A stretch of 9,265 nucleotides of DNA, taken from a bacterium. Lineage in GTDB: Bacteria > JAMCPX01. The notes beneath the pieces were generated by a model, which made no database searches, had not been told where the DNA came from, and saw nothing but the letters and a program-made list of their open reading frames with translations. Below, piece by piece: positions 1 to 5,064 of the stretch. The translations under genes were made by a program, and so were the position numbers. Each line of letters opens with the position of its first letter. Position 1 is the first letter of the stretch. Location: NCBI GenBank assembly GCA_021789095.1, contig JAJYJX010000102.1, forward strand, positions 1 through 9,265, given 5' to 3'.

Positions 1-670
1 GGATAATCAGAAAGTCAAAAAAAACGAGCTCCTCCTTGAAATTGACCCTGTAGATTATGAGTTGCAGGTTAATGGGGCACAGGCAAATTTGGATATACAT
101 AAGAGTTTATTGGATCAAGCCTTACGCAATAAAGACCGCGCAGAAACCCTCTCCAAGAAACAAGCGATTTCACAAGCGAAGTACGAGGATATCCTTACTG
201 CTTATAAAGTAGCACAAGCCCAGGTTGAGGCTGCTGAAGTGCAGCTTAAAATTGCACGCCTTAACCTCGGATACACAAAGATATATGCTCCTTCCGACGG
301 CTATGTGGCCGAAAAATCCGTTGAGGTCGGCAATCAGGTGATGCCCGGACAGGCACTTATGGCGGTTGTTTCAAGCGATATGTGGGTAGTTGCCAATTAC
401 AAAGAAACAAAACTTAAAAATGTGCGGCCGGGACAGAAAGTCAAAATTCAGATCGATGCATATCCAGACAAGATCTTTGAAGGCCGGGTGAACAGCATTC
501 AGCGCGGTACCGGTGCTGCATTCAGCATGTTTCCCCCTGAAAACGCCACAGGAAGTTTCGTGAAGATAGTTCAGCGTATACCGGTAAAAATTATTCTTGA
601 TGGACAGCCTGAAAAAAAATACGATTTTAGCATAGGAATGTCCGCGAGTACCGAAATAAAGATCCGGTGA
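1..670 (+). CDS. emrA: EmrA/HlyD-family membrane fusion protein of a multidrug efflux pump (5' end outside window)
   Basis: This is the periplasmic adaptor of a tripartite efflux pump, linking the inner-membrane exporter encoded just downstream to an outer-membrane channel. The reading frame is open from base 2, so the start and the N-terminal membrane anchor lie to the left; 222 codons are visible, against roughly 350-390 for a whole EmrA. The fragment opens with DNQKVKKNELLLEIDPVDYE, the first lipoyl half-motif of HlyD proteins. Residues about 25-90 of the fragment form a short alpha-helical hairpin rich in Ala, Gln and Lys. The second lipoyl half follows at about 91-127 (YTKIYAPSDGYVAEKSVEVG), and then a beta-barrel region. 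GSFVKIVQRIPVKI near 185-198 closely resembles the conserved C-terminal segment of EmrA. The stop codon overlaps the start of the MFS gene (TGATG), so the two are very probably translationally coupled. The family is clear; the exact substrate cannot be read from the sequence. Confidence 0.93.
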   Translation, partial: DNQKVKKNELLLEIDPVDYELQVNGAQANLDIHKSLLDQALRNKDRAETLSKKQAISQAKYEDILTAYKVAQAQVEAAEVQLKIARLNLGYTKIYAPSDGYVAEKSVEVGNQVMPGQALMAVVSSDMWVVANYKETKLKNVRPGQKVKIQIDAYPDKIFEGRVNSIQRGTGAAFSMFPPENATGSFVKIVQRIPVKIILDGQPEKKYDFSIGMSASTEIKIR

Positions 671-2205
671 TGGTAAAAGCAGATAACATGAGTTATGCTG
701 AAGAATGGCGGCCGAGCAGCAACCCATGGCTGATTGCCGTCGCGATCATGCTGGCCACAACGCTGGAGGTTTTGGACACTTCCGTTGCGAACGTTGCGGT
801 ACCGCATATAGCGGGAACTTTATCCGCAACTCCCCAGGAAGGCACATGGGTTTTAACAAGCTATATTGTCTCCAATGCTATTGTCCTGCCCGCTTCTGCA
901 TGGTTCGGAAGTCTTTGGGGACGTAAAAGAGTGCTCCTTATAAGCATAGCTTTGTTTACCCTGTCTTCCATGTTGTGCGGCGTAGCAGCGAGTCTCGGAC
1001 AATTGGTTTTGTTCCGGGTGCTCCAGGGCGTGGGAGGAGGCTCTCTTCAGCCATTTTCTCAGGCAATATTGATGGAAAGTTTTCCCAGGGAAAAGCGTAC
1101 TACAGCCATGGCAGTATTTGGTATAGGGGTTATTGCAGCACCGATCATAGGACCCATCCTGGGAGGCTGGATTACGGACAACTTTTCCTGGCGGTGGATT
1201 TTCTTCATTAATCTGCCCTTCGGAATAGCCGCCTTTCTGATGATAAAGATGCTCGTGGAAGACCCTCCCTATATCCGGAAGATCGGGAACAGAATTGATT
1301 ATTACGGATTCGCATTGATGGCCATCGGCCTGGGTGCGTTACAGGTCATTCTGGATAAAGGTCAGGAGGCGGATTGGTTTCAGGCGCCGTGGTTACGCTG
1401 GACATCTGTACTGGTTTTTGTCTCGCTTCTTGCTTTTGTTTTTTGGGAATTGCGTACGGAGCATCCCGTGGTTGATCTGTATGTTCTGAAAGACAGAAAT
1501 CTTGTCGGCGGCATGATTGTTGCTTTTATGATTGGCGCTATTATGTACGGGACAATGGCACTTGTGCCGCTTTTTTATCAGACAATGATGCGGTATACCG
1601 CCCTTTTAAGCGGCTTTATATTGTTGCCTCTCGTCGTAGGGGCTTTACTGGGGACAATACTGGTGGCAGGCAGCAATAAATACTTTGATAATAGAGTTTT
1701 GATGCTGTTTGGTTTAATTTTAATCGGGACTGCAAGCTTCATGCTTGGTAATATCAACTTACAGGTTGCCATTAATTCAATGGTAATCCCGTTATTTGTT
1801 CTCGGTATCGGCACAATGACTGTTTTTATACCGCTGTCAATAACGGCATTAGGAACGCTGGCTGCCAAGGACATGGGAAATGGATCCGGGCTTTTTAACT
1901 TGACGAGAAATATCGGCGGAAGCTTCGGCATTGCAATTACGACGACAATGCTTGCCCGCATGGCGCAGTTACATCAGACGGTTCTCGTAGGCCAGTTGAC
2001 ATCTTTTAACCCCTTATACCAGCAGGCAATAAAGGCATATCCCGGTATAGCAAATGGTTTGCTTTATGGGGAATTATTGCGCCAGTCCGTTCTTCTTGCG
2101 TATGTTGATTGTTTCCATTGGTATAGTATCCTCGCGTTTCTTTGTGTAACTATGATTTTTCTATTCCGGAAGGTAGAAAGCGCGGGGCCGATTATGGTTC
2201 ATTAA
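670..2205 (+). CDS. emrB: DHA2-family MFS drug exporter, EmrB/QacA type (14 TM helices)
   Basis: This inner-membrane proton-driven drug antiporter is the partner of the adjacent EmrA-like adaptor. With the ATG at 670 it has 511 residues, the usual EmrB length. The visible family motifs, in order, are: motif D1 LDTSVANVAVP at residues 35-45 in TM1; motif A GSLWGRKR at 80-87 between TM2 and TM3; motif B RVLQGVGGG at 116-124 in TM4; and the antiporter motif C GIGVIAAPIIGPILGGWI at 151-168 in TM5. WRWIFFINLPFG at about 174-185 is also typical of DHA2 proteins. The rest is a run of hydrophobic helices to the C-terminus. I chose ATG 670 because it overlaps the upstream stop in a TGATG junction. GTG at 667 (GTGA overlap) and ATG at 688 are in-frame alternatives. 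No strong Shine-Dalgarno sequence is seen, which fits translational coupling. A remnant of the outer-membrane partner lies just downstream. Confidence 0.95.
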   Translation: MVKADNMSYAEEWRPSSNPWLIAVAIMLATTLEVLDTSVANVAVPHIAGTLSATPQEGTWVLTSYIVSNAIVLPASAWFGSLWGRKRVLLISIALFTLSSMLCGVAASLGQLVLFRVLQGVGGGSLQPFSQAILMESFPREKRTTAMAVFGIGVIAAPIIGPILGGWITDNFSWRWIFFINLPFGIAAFLMIKMLVEDPPYIRKIGNRIDYYGFALMAIGLGALQVILDKGQEADWFQAPWLRWTSVLVFVSLLAFVFWELRTEHPVVDLYVLKDRNLVGGMIVAFMIGAIMYGTMALVPLFYQTMMRYTALLSGFILLPLVVGALLGTILVAGSNKYFDNRVLMLFGLILIGTASFMLGNINLQVAINSMVIPLFVLGIGTMTVFIPLSITALGTLAAKDMGNGSGLFNLTRNIGGSFGIAITTTMLARMAQLHQTVLVGQLTSFNPLYQQAIKAYPGIANGLLYGELLRQSVLLAYVDCFHWYSILAFLCVTMIFLFRKVESAGPIMVH

Positions 2206-2280
2206 GTTACGGAATTATGTACAATTTTTAATTTATATAGGGTTCGTTTTCAAATGAAGAGAACAGAGGAGCGAGAGTAA

Positions 2281-2394
2281 AGCTATGGCGAAGCAGATCA
2301 ATGCATTGAGGCACAGCTTAGCTATATAAAGGCCCAATACAGTTATCTTGCTGCAATAGCACAACTAGACAGAATTACGGGTAAGACGCATTGA
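2281..2394 (+). pseudogene. C-terminal remnant of a TolC-type outer-membrane efflux protein
   Basis: Read in the frame ending at the TGA at 2392-2394, this stretch encodes CIEAQLSYIKAQYSYLAAIA (codons 2302-2361) followed by QLDRITGKTH. That pattern (xEAQLxYxxAQYxYLxAxAxLxRxTGK) is the usual last helix and C-terminus of TolC/OprM-family outer-membrane factors. There is no ATG or other convincing start, and a TAA at 2278-2280 in the same frame closes it on the left. The two other frames between 2206 and 2280 show no further channel sequence. The position directly after emrA-emrB is where the outer-membrane channel gene normally lies in such operons. I therefore infer a gene reduced to its last roughly 35 codons by deletion. 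The match is from memory of the family pattern and the segment is short, so an accidental resemblance cannot be fully excluded. Confidence 0.6.
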
Positions 2395-2734
2395 TCTTGT
2401 TGCAAACAAGTCCCAATCTGGACACCCGTGCACATTACGGGGCATTGAACGGGATAGAATACAGAAAAAGTGCAATGGGTAATGACGCGGTCGGTTCCGG
2501 TCTGGTCCATCTTGCAAAGGACAGTTATACAAACGCATATAATCTCAAGATATGCGATGATATATTTATTATCTAATATAGGGCAAGGGTTAAGGATAAG
2601 AGAATACTCCCTCTGTAAAGTATAAATGTTCATGGATGCGTAAACCGGCAGGAATATTTCGGGTTATCCAGGTACGTATGCTCCATACCATAACATTGAC
2701 AGGTATCTTATAATATGATGAATATTCTTCCATA
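2395..2734. other. 340-base intergenic stretch without a recognisable gene
   Basis: Open frames here (for example plus 2391-2576 and minus 2343-2633) resemble no family I know and lack a Shine-Dalgarno sequence, so I do not call them genes. At 2396-2410, just after the channel remnant, there is a small perfect hairpin: CTTGTT, loop GCA, AACAAG. It has only two G-C pairs and no T-run, so it is a poor terminator. The right end is AT-rich and holds a TATAAT hexamer upstream of the dCMP deaminase gene. The stretch may be decayed sequence left by the same event that removed most of the outer-membrane channel gene. Confidence 0.5.
2709..2714 (+). promoter_or_regulatory. Possible -10 element (TATAAT) for the dCMP deaminase gene
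   Basis: A perfect TATAAT hexamer lies 20 bases before the deaminase ATG, which would give a leader of about 14 nucleotides. A TTGACA at 2696-2701 is only 7 bases upstream, far too close to act as its -35. At the correct 17-base spacing the sequence (TACCAT, 2686-2691) matches the -35 consensus poorly. AT-rich sequence gives such hexamers by chance, so this is tentative. Confidence 0.3.
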
Positions 2735-3241
2735 ATGGGCTATCAGGAAAACAAAAAGGCCTTTGAAAGGCCGCCGTGGGACAGGTATTTCATAGAGATC
2801 GCAAAGGTCGTTTCATCACGTTCTACATGCATAAGAAGGAAGTACGGCTCTGTGATCGCCAAGGACAACGTCATTATAAGCACAGGCTATAACGGCTCAC
2901 CCAAGGGCATGACGAACTGCTCCGACATAGATGTGTGCAAACGAAAGGAGCTTAATGTCCCTCCCGGCGAACGCTATGAACTGTGCGAGGGCGTACACGC
3001 CGAGCAAAATGCGATCATAAACGGCGCACCCGACAGGATGAAAGACGCTACGATCTACATTGCCGGGACCGAGGTCGAGGAAACCGGGTTTGCCGACGGC
3101 AGGCCGTGCCTTCTGTGCAGGCGCATGATCCAGAACGCACAAATAAAAGAGGTCGTTTTCCTCACCAGGGACGGAAGGATCGAGCACGTCACCGATATAA
3201 GCAAGTTGGACGACCCGGTTCCTGCAATTGAGCTTAAATAA
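2735..3241 (+). CDS. Deoxycytidylate (dCMP) deaminase, ComEB-like
   Basis: This zinc-dependent cytosolic enzyme converts dCMP to dUMP and so supplies the substrate for thymidylate synthase. The 168-residue length is normal for the family. The visible signatures are: the substrate-binding region RKYGSVIAKDNVIISTGYNG at residues 35-54; the catalytic HAEQNAI at 88-94, with His88 as zinc ligand and Glu90 as the proton shuttle; and PCLLCRRMI at 124-132, with zinc ligands Cys125 and Cys128. Cysteines at 32, 62, 68 and 84 fall in the region that often carries a second, structural zinc site in dCMP deaminases. Start: ATG 2735 is the only usual start before the in-frame TAA at 2711-2713, and no Shine-Dalgarno sequence precedes it. 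The gene converges with the cupin gene, leaving 11 bases between them. A ComEB competence role is not implied; the name refers only to similarity. Confidence 0.93.
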   Translation: MGYQENKKAFERPPWDRYFIEIAKVVSSRSTCIRRKYGSVIAKDNVIISTGYNGSPKGMTNCSDIDVCKRKELNVPPGERYELCEGVHAEQNAIINGAPDRMKDATIYIAGTEVEETGFADGRPCLLCRRMIQNAQIKEVVFLTRDGRIEHVTDISKLDDPVPAIELK

Positions 3242-3252
3242 TCTACAACAGG

Positions 3253-3561
3253 CTACTGCGGCGACGGCGTTATAAATGCAAGGAGCACGCTCTGTTCTTT
3301 TGCAGCAAAACCATGCGGCTCTTCGGGTTCATAACAACAGAGATCGCCTTCCATGAAATCCTTTTCTTTACTGCCGATCCACTTTCCCGAGCCTTTCATT
3401 ACAAGTATGGAAACGGAAGAAGTGCTTACATGCGGTTCTACTTCCTGGCCTGCATTGAGGTAGAAAAGTACGATCCTTGCATTGTCCGAATCATACACAA
3501 GCTCCGTGTTTACCCTTTCACCCGAAAATTTCCCTTCTAACTTTAAACCGAATACATCCAT
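3253..3561 (-). CDS. Small single-domain cupin protein with an incomplete metal site
   Basis: This 102-residue protein fits one conserved beta-barrel (cupin_2-like) domain. Cupin motif 1 is G38...PH44VS46...V50...G57: the first glycine, first histidine and last glycine are present, but the second histidine and the glutamate of the classical HxH...E set are replaced by Ser46 and Val50. Cupin motif 2 is EGDLCCYEPEEPHGF at 71-85: Gly72, Pro78 and His83 are present, and the usual glycine is Glu80. Two of the four usual metal ligands therefore remain, suggesting weak or altered metal binding, or a sensing or binding rather than catalytic role. There is no signal peptide, so it is probably cytosolic. 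ATG 3561 is the first start in the frame and has no clear Shine-Dalgarno sequence. The gene is divergent from the ScdA_N-domain gene and shares a 95-base spacer with it. The function is unknown. Confidence 0.8.
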   Translation of the reverse strand: MDVFGLKLEGKFSGERVNTELVYDSDNARIVLFYLNAGQEVEPHVSTSSVSILVMKGSGKWIGSKEKDFMEGDLCCYEPEEPHGFAAKEQSVLLAFITPSPQ

Positions 3562-3591
3562 GGCTAAAAAGATAAAGCAGCATTGTCCATT

Positions 3592-3620
3592 TATCTATGA
3601 TCTGCATCATACATAAACAA
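3592..3620 (-). promoter_or_regulatory. Possible minus-strand promoter for the cupin gene
   Basis: Read on the minus strand, TTGTTT (3620-3615) and TAGATA (3597-3592) are separated by 17 bases. Transcription would start near 3585, with a leader of about 24 nucleotides before ATG 3561. Both hexamers are imperfect. The FNR-like palindrome lies in the spacer between them, so a bound regulator would block this promoter. This is a weak match, offered only as a candidate. Confidence 0.25.
3596..3611. promoter_or_regulatory. Palindromic operator resembling an FNR/DNR-family (CRP-superfamily) site
   Basis: The sequence TATGAT CTGC ATCATA is a perfect inverted repeat with 6-base arms and a 4-base centre. 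Its core, TGAT-N4-ATCA, matches the inner eight positions of the FNR/DNR consensus TTGAT-N4-ATCAA; the outer positions are A and T instead of T and A. The centre (3603.5) lies 53 bases before the ScdA_N-domain start. With a -10 element at 3632-3637 or 3634-3639, transcription would start at about 3644-3646, placing the site close to -41.5, the class II activator position. Regulators of this family often control nitric-oxide and anaerobic genes, which agrees with the downstream gene content. No regulator gene is visible in the window. Confidence 0.45.
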
Positions 3621-3631
3621 GGCAGAGTTGC

Positions 3632-3639
3632 TATATTAT
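3632..3639 (+). promoter_or_regulatory. Possible -10 region for the ScdA_N/oxidase-like pair
   Basis: The AT-rich TATATTAT contains overlapping hexamers TATATT (3632-3637) and TATTAT (3634-3639). No acceptable -35 hexamer lies at the right distance (3611-3616 is ACATAA), as expected for an activator-dependent promoter. The leader would be only about 12 nucleotides, just covering the Shine-Dalgarno sequence AAAGGGG (3646-3652) before ATG 3657. Confidence 0.35.
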
Positions 3640-3656
3640 ATTTATAAAGGGGATAT

Positions 3657-3857
3657 ATGGAGAGAAATAACATCACAAAAGATATGACCATAAACAGGAC
3701 CATAAAGCTCTTTCCGAAGTCCATCGAGGTTTTTAACAGGTTTCACCTTGACTCATGCTGCGGCGGTGCAAAGACCCTTGAGGAATCCGCAAAGGCTGCA
3801 AACGTCGACATCGATACGCTACTTGAAGAACTGAACAAGAAGACCGGGAATCCATGA
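3657..3857 (+). CDS. Stand-alone ScdA_N (DUF542) domain protein, related to the Ric/YtfE N-terminus
   Basis: This 66-residue protein corresponds to the N-terminal domain of the di-iron iron-sulfur-cluster repair proteins Ric/YtfE/ScdA, without their C-terminal hemerythrin-like di-iron domain. The recognisable features are the opening TINRTIKLFPKSIEVFNRF (residues 11-29), the family's hallmark DSCCGG at 32-37, and a helical segment ending LLEELNKK (54-61). The two adjacent cysteines (34 and 35) are the conserved, possibly redox-active or metal-binding, residues. In the full-length proteins this domain takes part in recovery from nitric-oxide and oxidative damage; whether the isolated domain does so is inference. 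ATG 3657 has a good Shine-Dalgarno sequence (AAAGGGG, 3646-3652) at suitable spacing. The stop overlaps the next start as ATGA. It is shorter than Ric/YtfE (about 220 residues) but appears complete, not truncated, because the downstream gene follows immediately and is unrelated. Confidence 0.88.
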   Translation: MERNNITKDMTINRTIKLFPKSIEVFNRFHLDSCCGGAKTLEESAKAANVDIDTLLEELNKKTGNP

Positions 3858-4255
3858 GCAGGATAACAGTCTGGTTCATAAGAAGCTCCCTGGCATACTT
3901 CGGTATTGGGGTCGTGATCGGAATATGCATGGTCTTTTATCCCGGCATGACAGGCAGTCTCAGGTTCATACATGTCCATCTTAATCTCCTGGGCTGGATA
4001 TCCATGATGATATTCGGTGTAAGCTATCACATATTTCCGAGATTCTCGGGAAAGCAGCTCTGGAGCGAACCCCTTGCAATGTGGCACCTCATAACCGCTA
4101 ACATGGGGCTGATTGGCATGGCGGTATCTTATCCATTAAGGGGGCCTGCAAATTCGCTGCCGGATGCGTTATTCATTGTCTTTTCCATACTTGAGGCTGC
4201 ATCGGTTTTTATGTTCCTTATTAATATGTTCGCAACGATCAGGGCAGAAGTATGA
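3854..4255 (+). CDS. Small four-helix membrane protein resembling haem-copper oxidase subunit I (CcoN/NorB-like)
   Basis: This 133-residue integral membrane protein has four predicted helices at about 8-28, 38-62, 75-94 and 104-127. The second helix contains HVHLNLLGWISMMIFGVSYH (residues 40-59) followed by IFPRF. This resembles the helix of cbb3 oxidase CcoN and nitric-oxide reductase NorB that carries a haem-ligating histidine. His40, His42, His59 and His78 are candidate haem ligands. A full subunit I has at least 12 helices and about 450 residues or more, and the histidines of its binuclear copper/iron site are absent here, so this cannot be a complete oxidase. The gene starts within the stop of the ScdA_N-domain gene (ATGA, 4-base overlap), so the two are almost certainly co-translated and functionally linked. 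A b-type haem protein for electron transfer or NO/O2 sensing is a reasonable guess. The family assignment is from pattern recognition. Confidence 0.65.
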   Translation: MSRITVWFIRSSLAYFGIGVVIGICMVFYPGMTGSLRFIHVHLNLLGWISMMIFGVSYHIFPRFSGKQLWSEPLAMWHLITANMGLIGMAVSYPLRGPANSLPDALFIVFSILEAASVFMFLINMFATIRAEV

Positions 4256-4272
4256 GTAGTGTTTCGTTAGTT

Positions 4273-5064
4273 CTATCTGCCTTTAAAATTGCCCGGTCTG
4301 CGTTCAAGCATTGATTGCAGGCCTTCTTTTGCGTCCTCGGTCTTTATAAGCTCATTAGCCTTTGGCATAAGGCCTGCTGCTGCTGCCCCGAACCCCTGCT
4401 CTATTGCTGTGCGCGCAGAGGCTATGGTAGCCTGCACCCCGAGCGGGGCCTGTGCAGCAACCGTCTTTGCGATTTCAATGGCCCGGGTGAGTTCGCGTCC
4501 CGGTTCCACAACCTCCTGGACAAGACCCATGCGGTAAGCTTCTCCGGCGCTGATCTCATCGCCTGTAAGCAGGTATCGCATTGCATTGCCCCACCCTGCT
4601 GCCTGGACCATGCGTATGGTTGCGCCGCCAAAGGGAAAGATGCCGCGCTTTATTTCTATTTGCAGGAACCTGGAATTTGATGCAGCAATGACGATATCGG
4701 CTGCAAGCATGCACTCTATGCCGATGGTCATGCAATATCCTTTTACAGCAAAGAGCAGGGGTTTGGATCGTGATTTCCCGTAAAGTGCCAGGGGGTCTAC
4801 AACGCTCCGGGGAATAAGATTCTCGCCAGCCGCTATGTGCGGCGCTACATCGGCAAGATCAAGGCCTGCTGTAAAATGGTCTCCGTGTGCGAAAACAACG
4901 GCACAGCGCAGGTCCGGATTCTCCTCATATTCGGTATAAGCCTTGCAAAAGTCAGCGAGCATGGACCAGCTAAAAGCATTGCGTTTTTCGGGCCTGTTGA
5001 TGCCTATGAGGAAGACACTGCCCTGGACCTCGCGCGTGATATTGCCCTGTATAGAGTCAGTCAT
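4273..5064 (-). CDS. Enoyl-CoA hydratase/isomerase (crotonase) family protein
   Basis: This 263-residue crotonase-fold protein has the usual family length and is expected to act on an acyl-CoA thioester in the cytosol. INRPEKRNAF at residues 22-31 is the typical first motif. HFTAGLDL at 63-70 supplies the first oxyanion-hole segment. KGYCMTIGIECMLAADIVIA at 108-127 gives the second, with Thr113-Ile114-Gly115 where most members have consecutive glycines. The two glutamates used by enoyl-CoA hydratases appear to be kept: Glu117 in GIEC and Glu137 in FLQIEIKRGIFPFGGATIRM (133-152). Hydratase activity is therefore possible, but the family also includes isomerases, hydrolases and ring-opening enzymes, and the substrate cannot be named. 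The start ATG overlaps the last 8 bases of the upstream TRAP-receptor gene, so the two form an operon; a weak GCAGGG precedes the start. It converges with the oxidase-like gene, leaving 17 bases. Confidence 0.92.
   Translation of the reverse strand: MTDSIQGNITREVQGSVFLIGINRPEKRNAFSWSMLADFCKAYTEYEENPDLRCAVVFAHGDHFTAGLDLADVAPHIAAGENLIPRSVVDPLALYGKSRSKPLLFAVKGYCMTIGIECMLAADIVIAASNSRFLQIEIKRGIFPFGGATIRMVQAAGWGNAMRYLLTGDEISAGEAYRMGLVQEVVEPGRELTRAIEIAKTVAAQAPLGVQATIASARTAIEQGFGAAAAGLMPKANELIKTEDAKEGLQSMLERRPGNFKGR

Noticed and set aside
2396-2410. CTTGTT-GCA-AACAAG hairpin as a rho-independent terminator
   Set aside because: The stem has two G-C pairs only and is not followed by a T-run on either strand.
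2391-2576. 61-codon plus-strand open frame after the channel remnant
   Set aside because: No Shine-Dalgarno sequence, no recognisable family, and composition like random intergenic sequence.
2343-2633. 96-codon minus-strand open frame
   Set aside because: It overlaps the channel remnant antisense, is rich in cysteine and isoleucine in a way typical of spurious frames, and shows no family motif.
2696-2714. TTGACA followed by TATAAT as a consensus promoter
   Set aside because: The two hexamers are only 7 bases apart, so they cannot form one sigma-70 promoter; only the TATAAT is kept as a weak candidate.
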